Below are positions 8,591-18,210 of a stretch of 64,000 nt of DNA, one piece after another. A program made the translations under genes and the position numbers. Below the pieces are notes generated by a model. That model was not told where the DNA came from. It did not search any database and saw nothing but the letters and a program-made list of their open reading frames with translations. Origin of the DNA: Thalassospira sp. MCCC 1A01148 (GTDB lineage Bacteria > Pseudomonadota > Alphaproteobacteria > Rhodospirillales > Thalassospiraceae). How positions within the stretch are numbered: position 1 is the stretch's first letter; every line of letters begins with the position of its first letter. The stretch spans positions 930,001 through 994,000 of the forward strand of contig NZ_LPVZ01000020.1 in NCBI RefSeq assembly GCF_001613795.1. The letters are read 5' to 3'.

Positions 8591-9502
8591 ATGTCCGACT
8601 TTGAGGACATCCAGATTTTTGTCCGTGTTGCCGAACTTGGCAACCTTTCTGCTGCCGGGCGTGAATTGCGCCATTCGGCGGCAGTGGTATCCAACCGGAT
8701 CGCCCGCCTTGAAGAACGTCTGGGTGTGCGTTTGCTCAATCGCACAACACGCCGGGTCAATCTGACGACGGAAGGCGATGTTTATTACCGGCACTGCCTG
8801 CGCATTCTCACAGAAATGCAGGAAGCTGAAAACGCCATCGCCAACCAGAAAAACACCACGCGCGGTCCTGTTACGCTGACCTGCCCGGTGGCGTTTGGCA
8901 ACAAATACGTCGCCCCGATCATTCCGAAATTTGTTGAACAGAACCCGGATGTGCAAATCCGCCTGCATCTGTCTGATCGGTTGCTGGATCTGTTGCAAGA
9001 CAAGGTCGATCTTGCAATCCGCATTGCAGAGCTCAAGGAAAGCTCGCTGATTGTCCGCAAACTGGCCACCAACAAGCGCATGCTGGTCGCAAGCCCGGAT
9101 TATCTTGAAAAGAACGGCACACCCAAGGCGCCCGCAGATCTTTTGAACCACAATTGCCTTCTGCTGCGCTTTCCGGGATCACAGCAATATCAATGGACAC
9201 TGCAAGGACCGAATGATGAACCACCGGTCACCCTGGCCGTCGCCGGTTCCATGGATTCAGATAACAGCGAAGTCCTGACCCGCTGGTGCCTTGATGGGCA
9301 CGGCATTTCGCTGAAATCGAACTGGGAAGTCGACGAATATCTGCGCAACGGACGCCTTGTACGCGTCCTGCCGGATTATCAGCCCCCCTCACATGCGGTC
9401 TATACGCTCTATCCCGAAAACCGGTATCTGCCGACCCGTGTCCGCGCCTTTGTCGATTTTCTGGTGGCAGAATTTGGCGGTACGCCACCCTGGGAACGCT
9501 AA
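8591..9502 (+). CDS. LysR family transcriptional regulator
   Basis: A 303-residue regulator of the DmlR/AaeR-like LysR subgroup. The N-terminal HTH (FEDIQIFVRVAELGNLSAAGRELRHSAAVVSNRIARLE) is followed by RLLNRTTRRVNLTTEG and a PBP2 effector domain with CPVAFGNKYVAPIIPKF and a C-terminal YPENRYLPTRVRAFVDFL, all typical. The ATG at 8591 follows CAGGAG. It sits divergently to puuD with about 250 bases between, so puuD control is possible but not shown by the sequence. Its transcript ends at the hairpin around 9510-9534. Confidence 0.9.
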   Translation: MSDFEDIQIFVRVAELGNLSAAGRELRHSAAVVSNRIARLEERLGVRLLNRTTRRVNLTTEGDVYYRHCLRILTEMQEAENAIANQKNTTRGPVTLTCPVAFGNKYVAPIIPKFVEQNPDVQIRLHLSDRLLDLLQDKVDLAIRIAELKESSLIVRKLATNKRMLVASPDYLEKNGTPKAPADLLNHNCLLLRFPGSQQYQWTLQGPNDEPPVTLAVAGSMDSDNSEVLTRWCLDGHGISLKSNWEVDEYLRNGRLVRVLPDYQPPSHAVYTLYPENRYLPTRVRAFVDFLVAEFGGTPPWER

Positions 9503-9503
9503 A

Positions 9504-9538
9504 CAAAAAACGCCCCGAACAGATGCCGGGGCGTTTCT
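9504..9538. terminator. Bidirectional terminator after the LysR gene
   Basis: ACGCCCCG (9510-9517) pairs with CGGGGCGT (9527-9534). It has an A-tract before and a TTTCTT tract after, between convergent genes. Confidence 0.85.
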
Positions 9539-9558
9539 TGTCGTTCGCTATAACTGAC

Positions 9559-10596
9559 TTAGCTTTTGGCAAGCTCCAGGTACCCGCTCAGAACCGCGGC
9601 GACATTGTGCCCGATCACGTCATGGGCATAACCGCCTTCCATCGTGAACACGGTTTTAAGACCCAGCCGCCCGATCATCTGACCGATGCGGTTGAAATCA
9701 TCGGTCTGAAGCTTGAAGTCGCAAATCGGTTCGGCTTCATGGGCATCGACACCAAGCGCCACCACAAGCGCATCGGCCTGCCAAGTCAGGAGTTTCTGCA
9801 TGGCCTTGGCAAAGCCAGCCCCCCAGGCGCCAAAATCACTCCCGCCCGGAAGCGGAACATTCAGGTTCGCCCCCTGTCCATCGTTGCGTCCGGTTTCATT
9901 GGCATAGCCCATGAAGAACGGGAACTGATGGGTCGGGTCGGCATGGATCGATATCGTCAGAACGTCCCCGCGCTCATAGAATATATCCTGTGCGCCATTG
10001 CCATGATGATAGTCGATATCAAGGATCGCGACCTTTTTCGCGCCCTTGGCAATCATGTGCTGGGCGGCGATGGCGGCATTGTTCAAGAAGCAATAACCAC
10101 CGTATCGGTTGGCATGGGCATGATGCCCCGGTGGTCGCGTCAACGCAAAGGAGGACTCATTATCGCTCCAGGCGGCCTCGGCGGCCGAGATCACGGTCTG
10201 CGCGCCCCAATAGGCGGCCTTCCAGGTGCCTTGCGTAATCGGCGTGTCCGATGAAATGGCATATTGTCCAAGACGCGCGCTGATATGTTCGGGCTTGCCA
10301 CCGGAAAAACCGGCAGTGGGCCAGACATAGGGAAAGGCATCGCCGCTATTTCCGGCTTTGGTCCAGCCATCCCACGCGGTTTCAAGAAAATCGAGATAAT
10401 CCGGATCATGGATCGCGCGGATCGGGTCCATGCCGTGATCCTTGGGATCAAACAGCTGTGCCTTGATCGCGTGCGCGACGGCATCACGAATGATCGGAAT
10501 ACGCCGGGCGTTTTCAAAACACGGCACCATGCGCCCGTGATGCATTTCGCCGGCCCCGTCATGGGCATCGTGACGCGAATTGAAGAAAACCCGCAT
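9559..10596 (-). CDS. Histone deacetylase family protein, acetylpolyamine amidohydrolase type
   Basis: A 345-residue zinc-dependent deacetylase of the arginase/HDAC fold. Key motifs are visible: RPPGHHAH near residue 155 (catalytic His pair), DIDYHHGNGAQDIFYERGDVLTISIH near 195-220 (Zn-binding Asp and His), LGVDAHEAEP near 300 and MEGGYAHDVIGHN near 320. The N-terminal MRVFFNSRHDAHDGAGEMHHGRMVPCFE region is characteristic of bacterial acetylpolyamine amidohydrolases (AphA-like), so deacetylation of acetylputrescine, acetylcadaverine or similar is the likeliest activity. No polyamine genes are adjacent, so substrate is inferred from family only. Confidence 0.87.
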   Translation of the reverse strand: MRVFFNSRHDAHDGAGEMHHGRMVPCFENARRIPIIRDAVAHAIKAQLFDPKDHGMDPIRAIHDPDYLDFLETAWDGWTKAGNSGDAFPYVWPTAGFSGGKPEHISARLGQYAISSDTPITQGTWKAAYWGAQTVISAAEAAWSDNESSFALTRPPGHHAHANRYGGYCFLNNAAIAAQHMIAKGAKKVAILDIDYHHGNGAQDIFYERGDVLTISIHADPTHQFPFFMGYANETGRNDGQGANLNVPLPGGSDFGAWGAGFAKAMQKLLTWQADALVVALGVDAHEAEPICDFKLQTDDFNRIGQMIGRLGLKTVFTMEGGYAHDVIGHNVAAVLSGYLELAKS

Positions 10597-10674
10597 GGCA
10601 CCGCTCTCCTGACTGAAAATCTGTCCTGGGCGCTATCATGACGCCCAAGACGACGTGTTGCACGCAGAAAGCGG

Positions 10675-11844
10675 CTATTTCTTGGCGGTATAAAGCAGCT
10701 TCTCAATCGTCTTAAGGAAACCACCCAGTTGATTGCGCAGGTTTTCCGACTGATCAGCAAGACGGCCAGCCATATCGCGCGTGGTATCAGCAGCCTCTCC
10801 GGTACGTCCGGCCATGTCCGATACCACGGTAATGTTATCGGTGACTTCCTGCGCGCCGCCTGATGCCTGTTCAACATTGCGCGTAATGTTGCTTGAAAGG
10901 TTCGCCTGGGTTTCAACATTGCCCGAAATCGTGTCCGACCGTGCCGCCAGATCATCAATCACCCCGGCAATTTCACGGATCGAGCCGACCGACTGTTCAA
11001 TCGCAGTCTGGATATCCTGCACCTTTTCCTCGATGCTTTCGGTCGCCTTACTGGTCTGGTTGGCCAGCCCCTTGACCTCGTTGGCAACCACCGCAAAGCC
11101 TTTGCCTGCCTCACCGGCACGGGCGGCCTCGATGGTGGCATTCAATGCCAGAAGGTTGGTCTGGGCGGCAATGTCACGAATAAAGCTGACAACTTCGACA
11201 ATCTCGCCGGCTGCGGCTTCAAGCTGTCCGATACGACCATCGGTTTCCTGCGCAAGGCCATTGGCGCGGTGTGCAATCTCCACCGACTCACGGGCCTGAT
11301 CGGACACATTGCGGATCGATTCATTCAGCTCTTCCGAGGCGCTTGAAAGTTCGCTCACATTGGCTGCGGTCTGGCGCGCTGCGGCGGCAACATTGGTTGA
11401 ACGCGAACTGGTCTCATGGGCGATGGAATTGGCGTCCCCCGATGCTTCGGCAAGGGCCGTTGCCGCATTGGCAATTTCATCGACCGCGGCAAAGGAACCG
11501 CTTTTGAATTCTTCAAGAACATCGGCAAAGCCCGAAAGCTTCTGTTCGATCGAGGCACTGGCAGCGTTAATGCGCTTGGCCGAAGACAGATAGTCGCCAA
11601 CCAGCCCGGTCTCGACAATGCGACGATAATAACGGTTCTCCGAAACCGCCCCCATGGATGCCGCACTTTCACGCAGGAACGCATCATTGCGGTCGATCAG
11701 ACGGTTGATCGCAATGAACAGTTCACGCATGTCCGAGTGACTATCGACATTGGTAATGCGGGCTTCGTAATCACCATCGGCTGCGGCCAGAACCACATCC
11801 AGTGCCTTTTTGATACCTGATTTTGAACCACCAAACAGCGACAT
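10675..11844 (-). CDS. Soluble methyl-accepting chemotaxis protein
   Basis: A 389-residue chemoreceptor without a membrane segment. Residues about 1-110 form a short helical/HAMP-like region ([18 protein letters not shown]...). The rest is the four-helix signalling domain, with the hairpin tip [38 protein letters not shown]-type region around residues 230-280. ATG at 11844 is chosen over 11883 because GAGG lies upstream and the protein then begins [10 protein letters not shown]. The gene lies 52 bases after a PAS-domain gene in the same direction, which suggests the PAS protein supplies the sensory input to this receptor. Confidence 0.9.
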   Translation of the reverse strand: MSLFGGSKSGIKKALDVVLAAADGDYEARITNVDSHSDMRELFIAINRLIDRNDAFLRESAASMGAVSENRYYRRIVETGLVGDYLSSAKRINAASASIEQKLSGFADVLEEFKSGSFAAVDEIANAATALAEASGDANSIAHETSSRSTNVAAAARQTAANVSELSSASEELNESIRNVSDQARESVEIAHRANGLAQETDGRIGQLEAAAGEIVEVVSFIRDIAAQTNLLALNATIEAARAGEAGKGFAVVANEVKGLANQTSKATESIEEKVQDIQTAIEQSVGSIREIAGVIDDLAARSDTISGNVETQANLSSNITRNVEQASGGAQEVTDNITVVSDMAGRTGEAADTTRDMAGRLADQSENLRNQLGGFLKTIEKLLYTAKK

Positions 11845-11896
11845 TAGAACCTCGAACCTTCGATTTCGGGGGCGCGGGAACACCCCGATGATACTT

Positions 11897-12430
11897 TTAA
11901 AGACTTTGAATAAACTCGTCGTACGACAGGCCCGTGTCAGACAGTTTCTGCATCAGGACTTCGGATGCGGCGTTCATTCCGTCCTTCCGATTGGGCGTGC
12001 TTTCTTCAATCTTGCGAAGCTCCTCATACAGAGGAATGATCTTTTCGCTGATGATCTTAGGATCCGGCACGCGTCGATTGGAATGATATCCAACCACATT
12101 GTGCGCAGCGTCAAAACTTGGCGTGATGTGGGCATAAACCCAGTAATGATCGCCATTGCTTGCCATATTCACGACATAGGCGAAGATTTCCTTCCCCGCC
12201 GAAATTCGGTCCCACAACAGCTTGAAAATGCAGCGCGGCATATCCGGATGCCGGATGAGTGAATGTGGCTGACCAAGGACTTCTTTTTCCGAATAGTCGG
12301 AAAGGCGCAAAAACACCTCGTTGGCATAGGTGATCCGCCCTTTGAGATCGGTTTTGCTTACGATCAATTCTTCCGGTTTGAAATGGCGTTCCCGTCCGGA
12401 TGGAAGAATACCTGAAGGCTTGTCGCTCAC
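11897..12430 (-). CDS. PAS-domain sensor protein (Aer-like)
   Basis: A 177-residue cytoplasmic protein made almost wholly of one Aer-type PAS domain (residues ~20-130: [54 protein letters not shown]...). This form usually binds FAD in energy taxis receptors. It has no transmembrane or signalling domain of its own, and a C-terminal tail of about 45 residues. It is followed by a soluble MCP gene, and the pair looks like a split aerotaxis receptor. FAD binding and the interaction are inferences. Confidence 0.85.
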   Translation of the reverse strand: MSDKPSGILPSGRERHFKPEELIVSKTDLKGRITYANEVFLRLSDYSEKEVLGQPHSLIRHPDMPRCIFKLLWDRISAGKEIFAYVVNMASNGDHYWVYAHITPSFDAAHNVVGYHSNRRVPDPKIISEKIIPLYEELRKIEESTPNRKDGMNAASEVLMQKLSDTGLSYDEFIQSL

Positions 12431-12765
12431 CCTAAGACCTCGTTTCTTTTTTTAACCATGCCCGCATTTCTGAGATTCAGGCGAAATTTATTAGTCAATT
12501 ATCATGTAAAAATGCGTCTGCGAAGAAAAAATGTTATCGTTTCATACGCTTCTTTCTCAAGGACTAACATACATATCTGGAATTATTATTTGATAAAATA
12601 TTGTCCGCACAAACACTATTCAACCCTTGCTTGTTGATAAATGCGGATACGGACGGGACTGATTTTCGGGCAAATATTACATCTGTTGCTGACAGATGAA
12701 TTAAGCACCTTTGTAACGAATTCATGTATCATCAACCAAAGCGCGAACCGTCAGGGTAAGAAGCG
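12431..12765. other. AT-rich intergenic region between divergent genes
   Basis: A 335-base noncoding region between the minus-strand PAS/MCP pair and the plus-strand small gene at 12766. It is markedly AT-rich from 12480 to 12740 and should hold promoters for both directions. I could not pick a specific -35/-10 with confidence and see no repeat or operator. Confidence 0.6.
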
Positions 12766-13110
12766 ATGACGCAAGATCTCCGGAATTTTCCATATCGTGT
12801 CGTCATTCACGAAAAGCATTCTGCGCAAGCGGTGCTGGACTGGCTCGACACCAATGTCATGAGCAAGAACTGGACGATGGGGATTCGCAACATCGAAATC
12901 CCGCGTGCCGGTCAACCCGACCCGATTGTCGATATGGTGATCTATTTCAATCGCCGGGGTGACATGGAACGCTTTCGCGACAAATGGGCTGGCAAAGCAC
13001 GCGAACACAAGGTCAAGCTACGGAGCTGGCGGGCCGCCCTTTATGCGCTGCTTCACCCGCGCACCGAAATGGTCGCCTATGAAAAGGTCGAAGACGCCAA
13101 GCCGAAATAA
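12766..13110 (+). CDS. Conserved hypothetical protein, 114 residues
   Basis: I do not recognise a named family. The protein is small, soluble and basic at its C-terminus, with alternating strand/helix character. N-terminal FPYRVVIHEKHSAQAVLDWLDTNV is followed by WTMGIRNIEIP and IVDMVIYFNRRGDMERFRDKWAG. The last part would fit an RNA- or protein-binding alpha/beta fold. It has a plausible start preceded by GGTAAGAAG, and its own terminator at 13173-13200. Codon use matches the surroundings, so it is probably a real gene. Confidence 0.7.
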   Translation: MTQDLRNFPYRVVIHEKHSAQAVLDWLDTNVMSKNWTMGIRNIEIPRAGQPDPIVDMVIYFNRRGDMERFRDKWAGKAREHKVKLRSWRAALYALLHPRTEMVAYEKVEDAKPK

Positions 13111-13172
13111 TCCGCCCACACAAAAGCCCGGTACTTATCTGTTGGCATATTGCCCGCTGCTGTAATGAAAAA

Positions 13173-13200
13173 AGCCCCGTGCAACTCAATGCACGGGGCT
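13173..13200. terminator. Strong bidirectional terminator
   Basis: AGCCCCGTGCA (13173-13183) pairs perfectly with TGCACGGGGCT (13190-13200) across a short loop, with six A before and TTCGTC after. It serves the small plus-strand gene and the convergent BMP gene. Confidence 0.88.
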
Positions 13201-13238
13201 TCGTCATTCAGCCGATCCAAACGGATCGGAAAGCTGAC

Positions 13239-14321
13239 TTATTTCGGCAGTTCAGCGTCGATACCCTGAACGTACCAGTCCATGCCCAGCAGCATGCCAT
13301 CATCAGCAACTTCGCCTTCTGCAATGCGCAGCTCGCCAGCCTGATCATAGATCGGGCCGGTGAACGGGTGGAATTCACCCGAAGAAATCTTGGCAGCGGT
13401 TTCTTCTGCCAGTGCTTTCACGTCGTCAGGCATGTTGGTGTACGGTGCCATTTCGACCATACCCGAATCAATGCCACCCCAGGTGTCCTGCGACTCCCAG
13501 GTGCCATCAGCAACAGCCTTGGCACGGGCAACATAGTAGCTGTCCCAGTTATCAACGATCGCGGTCAGCTGTGCTTTCGGGGCGAACTTGATCATGTCAG
13601 ATGCCTGACCGAAACCAAGAACACCACGGTTTTCAGCAACCTGAAGCGGTGCCGGGCTGTCGGTGTGCTGAACCATGATGTCTGCACCCTGGTCAATCAG
13701 CGCCTTGGCTGCATCGCCTTCTTTGCCCGGATCATACCAGGTGTTGGCCCAGACGACTTTGACTTCAACGTCCGGGTTAACCGACCATGCACCCATCATG
13801 AAGGAGTTGATGCCACGCACAACTTCCGGGATCGGGAAGGAACCGACATAACCGACAACGTTGGATTTGGTCATTTTACCGGCGATCACACCAGCAACAT
13901 AACGGCCTTCATAGAAACGGGCCGCATAGGTCGACAGGTTGTCTGCGCGCTTGTAACCGGTTGCGTGTTCGAATTTGACATCCGGGAACTGCTTGGCAAC
14001 TTTTTCGGTCGGGTTCATGTAACCGAACGAAGTGGTGAAGATCAGGTCATGGCCGGTCTGAGCCATCTGACGGATCACGCGCTCTGCGTCGGCACCTTCC
14101 GGCACGCTTTCGACATAGCTGGTGGTCGCAGCATCGCCGAGTTCGGCTTCAATCGCCTGACGGCCGATGTCATGGCGATAGGACCAACCATGGTCACCAA
14201 TCGGGCCGACATAGACAAAACCGACTTTAACGTCTTCGGCCTGGGCTGCACCCATGCCGGTTGCGAGGGCACCAACAGCCGCAACGGCGGCAAGTGTGCG
14301 CTTCACGAGGCTTGCATTCAT
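13239..14321 (-). CDS. BMP-family ABC transporter substrate-binding protein
   Basis: A 360-residue periplasmic lipoprotein-like/PnrA-type binding protein with a Sec signal peptide (cleavage near AAQA-EDV). It shows the BMP fold features KVGFVYVGPIGDHGWSYRHD, IFTTSFGYMNPTEKVAKQFPDVKFEHATGY and PEVVRGINSFMMGA. Relatives bind nucleosides or purines. It is the last gene of the importer operon and is separated from the permease by 208 bases containing a hairpin at 14480-14505. ATG at 14321 follows GGGAGA and is preferred over 14345. The location beside guanine deaminase and xanthine dehydrogenase supports a purine or nucleoside ligand. Confidence 0.9.
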   Translation of the reverse strand: MNASLVKRTLAAVAAVGALATGMGAAQAEDVKVGFVYVGPIGDHGWSYRHDIGRQAIEAELGDAATTSYVESVPEGADAERVIRQMAQTGHDLIFTTSFGYMNPTEKVAKQFPDVKFEHATGYKRADNLSTYAARFYEGRYVAGVIAGKMTKSNVVGYVGSFPIPEVVRGINSFMMGAWSVNPDVEVKVVWANTWYDPGKEGDAAKALIDQGADIMVQHTDSPAPLQVAENRGVLGFGQASDMIKFAPKAQLTAIVDNWDSYYVARAKAVADGTWESQDTWGGIDSGMVEMAPYTNMPDDVKALAEETAAKISSGEFHPFTGPIYDQAGELRIAEGEVADDGMLLGMDWYVQGIDAELPK

Positions 14322-14479
14322 AATTTCAGTCTCCCTGTTAGACACTCAATCAGGATTTATACGTTATTCCTGATCGCAATCAATGACGCGTTCCTGCACG
14401 AACCAAATCTCAGACAAACCGGACAAGCCTCGGCCCGGCTTGTGTGAGGTTTGGCAAGTGCAGTCTTCCTCCCGTCGGG

Positions 14480-14505
14480 CCGGAACATCATTTGGCGTGT
14501 TCCGG
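14480..14505 (-). promoter_or_regulatory. Intercistronic hairpin between permease and binding-protein genes
   Basis: CCGGAACA (14480-14487) and TGTTCCGG (14498-14505) form an 8-bp perfect stem with a 10-base loop, without a T-run. Such stems between transporter cistrons often stabilise or process mRNA; here that role is only inferred. Confidence 0.5.
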
Positions 14506-14529
14506 TCCCGCACACAAAGCCACCAAACG

Positions 14530-15450
14530 CTATTGGGCGGCTCTGAACGCCTGCCCGATACAGGCTGGCGCATTCAGTCTGATTTTCGCACGGTCGCTTG
14601 AAATAATCACCAGCACGATCACAGTCGCCAGATACGGCAGCATCGACATGAACTGGCTGGGCACATGAATGCCAGCCCCCTGTGCATGAAGCTGCATTAC
14701 CGAAATCAGGCCAAACATATAGGCCCCGGCAACCAGACGTCCCGGACGCCAGGTGGCAAACACCACCAGCGCCAATGCGATCCAGCCACGACCGGCGGTC
14801 ATGTTTTCCGCCCACATCGGCGTATAGGACAGCGACAAATACGCACCACCAAGACCTGCCATCGCACCACCAAACATGGTGGCAAGGTAACGGATCTTGA
14901 TCACGGAATAGCCAATCGCATGCGCCGAATGATGGGAATCGCCAACTGCCTTAAGAACAAGACCGGCACGCGATTTCGCTAGGAACCACCCGACACCGAT
15001 TACAACAGCAATCGAAAGGTAAACCAGAAAATCCTGCCCGAACAGGATCGGACCAATAATCGGAATGGCGCTGATGCCCGGGATGGCAAGGGCGGGCAGC
15101 GGATCAATCGCAAAGCCGACAAACCCCGACCCGACAAGGGCTGAAAATCCAACCCCAAAGATCGTAAGTGCAAGCCCCGTCGCCACCTGATTGGCCATCA
15201 GGGTGAGTGTGAGAAACGCAAAGATCAGCGACATCATGGCGCCGGCCAGAACGGCGGCCAAAATCCCGACAGTGGCCGACCCGGTTGACGCGGTTACGGC
15301 AAAACCGGCAATCGCACCCACCAGCATCATGCCTTCGACACCAAGGTTGAGAACACCGGATTTCTCGGTAATCAGTTCACCTGTTGCCGCCAGCAAAAGC
15401 GGCGTTGATGCGGTAATCACCGTCAGAACAAATGGGACAATCCATTCCAT
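14530..15450 (-). CDS. ABC transporter permease (nucleoside/purine importer, second subunit)
   Basis: A 306-residue inner-membrane permease of the BPD_transp_2 family as found in BMP-linked importers (YufQ/NupC-like). About eight membrane helices and the diagnostic region GELITEKSGVLNLGVEGMMLVGAIAGF near residues 25-50 are visible. Its start overlaps the stop of the preceding permease gene by one base (TAATG at 15450), indicating coupling. The 208 bases after it precede the binding-protein gene. Confidence 0.9.
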   Translation of the reverse strand: MEWIVPFVLTVITASTPLLLAATGELITEKSGVLNLGVEGMMLVGAIAGFAVTASTGSATVGILAAVLAGAMMSLIFAFLTLTLMANQVATGLALTIFGVGFSALVGSGFVGFAIDPLPALAIPGISAIPIIGPILFGQDFLVYLSIAVVIGVGWFLAKSRAGLVLKAVGDSHHSAHAIGYSVIKIRYLATMFGGAMAGLGGAYLSLSYTPMWAENMTAGRGWIALALVVFATWRPGRLVAGAYMFGLISVMQLHAQGAGIHVPSQFMSMLPYLATVIVLVIISSDRAKIRLNAPACIGQAFRAAQ

Positions 15451-16529
15451 TATGCGGTTCTCCCTTTTGCCGCGATAGAGCCGAAACGAATGCGGTATTT
15501 GGTCAAAACATCACAGGCCAGCAGGAAGAACAGCAAGATCCCCTGGAACAGCCCGGTCACAGCATTGGGCAGGCCCAATGTAATCTGCGCCAGTTCCCCG
15601 CCCAAATAGGTCAGCGCCATGATCAAACCGCCAAACAGGATACCCACAGGATGCAAGCGCCCCAAAAAGGCAACAATGATCGCGGTAAAGCCATAGCCCG
15701 GCGAGATGGATGGCTGAAGCTGCCCGATGGGTCCTGCCACCTCAAACAAACCGGCCAGACCGGCAAGCGCACCGCCCAAAAGCAGGGTAAACCAGACCAT
15801 GCGTTTCTGACGGAACCCGACATGGCGGGCAGCCTGCGGGGCCTTGCCCACAACGCGCAGCTGGAACCCGATCACCGATTTCGACAGCAACAACCAACCG
15901 GCAATCACCACCAGAACCGCAACGGCGGTGCCAAGGTGCACACGCGATCCTTCAAAGATGATCGGAAGCAAACCGGCATCCGGGAACGGGCGTGATTCCG
16001 GGAAGTTGAACCCTTCCGGGTTCCGCCACGGTCCATGCACAAGAAAGCTTAAAAACAGCGTTGCGACATAGGTCAGCATCAGGCTGGTCAGGATTTCATT
16101 GGCATTAAAGCGCGTGCGCAACAGTGCCGGGATCGCCCCCCAGAATGCACCGCCCAGCGCACCAAGCACAAACATGGCCGGCATCAGAAGGATGCTTTCG
16201 CTGTCATGGAAATACAGCGCCAGTCCACCGCCAAAGATCGCCCCCATGGTCAGCTGGCCTTCGGCCCCGATGTTCCAGACATTGGCCCTAAAGCCCATGG
16301 CAAGACCAACCCCGATAATGACAAGCGGGGTCGCCTTCACAAACAGCTCGGAAATGCCATAGCTGTTATTGATCGGCAGAATGAAAAACGTATAAAGCGC
16401 ATCAAACGGGTTTTTGCCCATAAAGGCAAAGATGATCCCGCCGACGACAAGCGTCATAAGGATTGCCAGAACCGGCGACAGATAAACCATCGCCTGGGAA
16501 TGCTGGCGACGGGGTTCAAGCCTGACCAA
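15450..16529 (-). CDS. ABC transporter permease (nucleoside/purine importer, first subunit)
   Basis: A 359-residue permease (YufP/NupB-like) with about ten hydrophobic segments and the family region LVIIGVGLAMGFRANVWNIGAEGQLTMGAIFGG near residues 68-100. It overlaps the ATPase gene by 14 bases and the next permease by one base, so it lies within a tight operon. The substrate is inferred from the neighbouring BMP binding protein and purine-catabolic genes. Confidence 0.9.
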   Translation of the reverse strand: MVRLEPRRQHSQAMVYLSPVLAILMTLVVGGIIFAFMGKNPFDALYTFFILPINNSYGISELFVKATPLVIIGVGLAMGFRANVWNIGAEGQLTMGAIFGGGLALYFHDSESILLMPAMFVLGALGGAFWGAIPALLRTRFNANEILTSLMLTYVATLFLSFLVHGPWRNPEGFNFPESRPFPDAGLLPIIFEGSRVHLGTAVAVLVVIAGWLLLSKSVIGFQLRVVGKAPQAARHVGFRQKRMVWFTLLLGGALAGLAGLFEVAGPIGQLQPSISPGYGFTAIIVAFLGRLHPVGILFGGLIMALTYLGGELAQITLGLPNAVTGLFQGILLFFLLACDVLTKYRIRFGSIAAKGRTA

Positions 16530-18147
16530 CGCGACCTCCCTCTACTTGCGTGTCGTTCGCCGGGGTCGCGTTGCCTTCAAGATCATGAAGCCCCCCCATC
16601 AACAGACCAATTTCCTCAATGCTGACATCGGCCATCGGACGCGGTTTGGACATTTTGCCCTCCGCCATCACGACAACAGAGTCACAAATGGCGAAAATCT
16701 CGTCGAGATCCTGCGATATCACCAAAACCGCCGTGCCCTTGGCTGCCAGATCCAGCAATGCCTGATGAATGGCACTGGCCGCCCCGGCATCCACACCCCA
16801 GGTCGGCTGTGAAATCACCAGAACGCCCGGGTCCTGCAAAATCTCGCGCCCGACGATGAATTTCTGAAGGTTACCACCCGAAAGCGACCCGGCCTCTGCC
16901 CCTGACCCCGTGGTGCGCACATCAAATGTCTTGATGATGTTGTCGGCAAAGGATTTGGTCGGCACTTCGCGGATCAGCCCCTTGGCCGCCAGCGCCATCC
17001 GGCGAAAGGCCGTCAAGAACCCGTTTTCCGACAGGCTCATATCGGGCACCGCCCCATGGCCGTTACGTTCTTCGGGCACAAACGTCGCACCCAGACGACG
17101 ACGGCGACGCGGCCCGAAATGCGCAACTGATGTGCCATCAATCTTGATGCTGTCCGGGGCGGCTTCCTGTTCGGTTTCACCGGCAAGGGCGCGGAACAGT
17201 TCGTTCTGCCCGTTCCCGGCAACCCCGGCAACGCCCATGATCTCGCCACCGCGCACCTCAAGGTTAATGCCCTTAAGATCGGTGCCAAACTGTTCGTCAC
17301 TGGCAAGTGACAGATCGGCAACAGCAAGCCGCACATCACCAAACGTGCGCGCTTCGCCCCGGTCCGGTGCGGTCAGTTTCTGGCCGATCATCATTTCAGC
17401 CATTGATTTCGCGGTCTCTTCGCGCGGATCACAGCCCGCAACAACCTTGCCACCGCGCAGCACTGTCGCCTTCTGGCACAGCGCCTTCACTTCGTGCAGC
17501 TTGTGGCTGATATACAGGATCGCGCAGCCTTCATCGGCCAGACGACGCAGTGTCTCAAACAGCTTTTCGACTTCCTGCGGGGTCAGGACCGAGGTCGGCT
17601 CGTCCAGGATCAGAAGTTTCGGGTTCTGCAACAGACAACGCACAATCTCGATGCGCTGACGTTCACCAACCGACAGCGTATAAACATGGCGATCCGGATC
17701 CAGCGGCAGGCCATAGGTCTTTTCGACCTCAAGCACCTGCTTTCGCAGCGCATCCATATCGCGCACGTCATTCATCGCCAGTGCAATGTTTTCAAGCACC
17801 GTCATGGTTTCAAACAACGAGAAATGCTGGAACACCAGACCGATCCCCATTTCGCGGGCATCGTGCGGGCTGTGGATCGTGACCGGCTTGCCTTCCCAGA
17901 TCAGCTCACCTTCATCGGCCTGCAAAACACCATAGATGATTTTCACAAGCGTACTTTTGCCCGCACCGTTTTCACCCAGCAGCGCGTGGATTTCACCCGG
18001 CTCAATACGGAAACTGATATCGTCATTGGCCAGACAGCCGGGAAAGGCCTTGGTCACACCGCGCACTTCCAACTGCGCAGGGCCTGCCCCCTTCATGGCT
18101 TCTGTCCCGGTTTCACCGGTCGTTGACGTCACTGTTGCCACCCCCAT
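16516..18147 (-). CDS. ABC transporter ATP-binding protein, two-ATPase-domain (nucleoside/purine importer)
   Basis: A 543-residue tandem ABC ATPase of the RbsA/NupA type. The first domain has GENGAGKSTLVKIIYG (Walker A, near residue 60), LSVGERQRIEIVRCLL and LILDEPTSVLTPQE. The second has a degenerate nucleotide site (GVAGNGQNELFRALAGE) and LSGGNLQKFIVGREI, which is normal for this family. It starts 63 bases after the guanine deaminase stop, so guaD may share its transcript. Confidence 0.92.
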   Translation of the reverse strand: MGVATVTSTTGETGTEAMKGAGPAQLEVRGVTKAFPGCLANDDISFRIEPGEIHALLGENGAGKSTLVKIIYGVLQADEGELIWEGKPVTIHSPHDAREMGIGLVFQHFSLFETMTVLENIALAMNDVRDMDALRKQVLEVEKTYGLPLDPDRHVYTLSVGERQRIEIVRCLLQNPKLLILDEPTSVLTPQEVEKLFETLRRLADEGCAILYISHKLHEVKALCQKATVLRGGKVVAGCDPREETAKSMAEMMIGQKLTAPDRGEARTFGDVRLAVADLSLASDEQFGTDLKGINLEVRGGEIMGVAGVAGNGQNELFRALAGETEQEAAPDSIKIDGTSVAHFGPRRRRRLGATFVPEERNGHGAVPDMSLSENGFLTAFRRMALAAKGLIREVPTKSFADNIIKTFDVRTTGSGAEAGSLSGGNLQKFIVGREILQDPGVLVISQPTWGVDAGAASAIHQALLDLAAKGTAVLVISQDLDEIFAICDSVVVMAEGKMSKPRPMADVSIEEIGLLMGGLHDLEGNATPANDTQVEGGRVGQA

Positions 18148-18210
18148 TTAGCGATATGTCTTGCACCCGACACGCGGTTTTACCGCATAACGCACTGCAA
18201 TCAAACGGTC

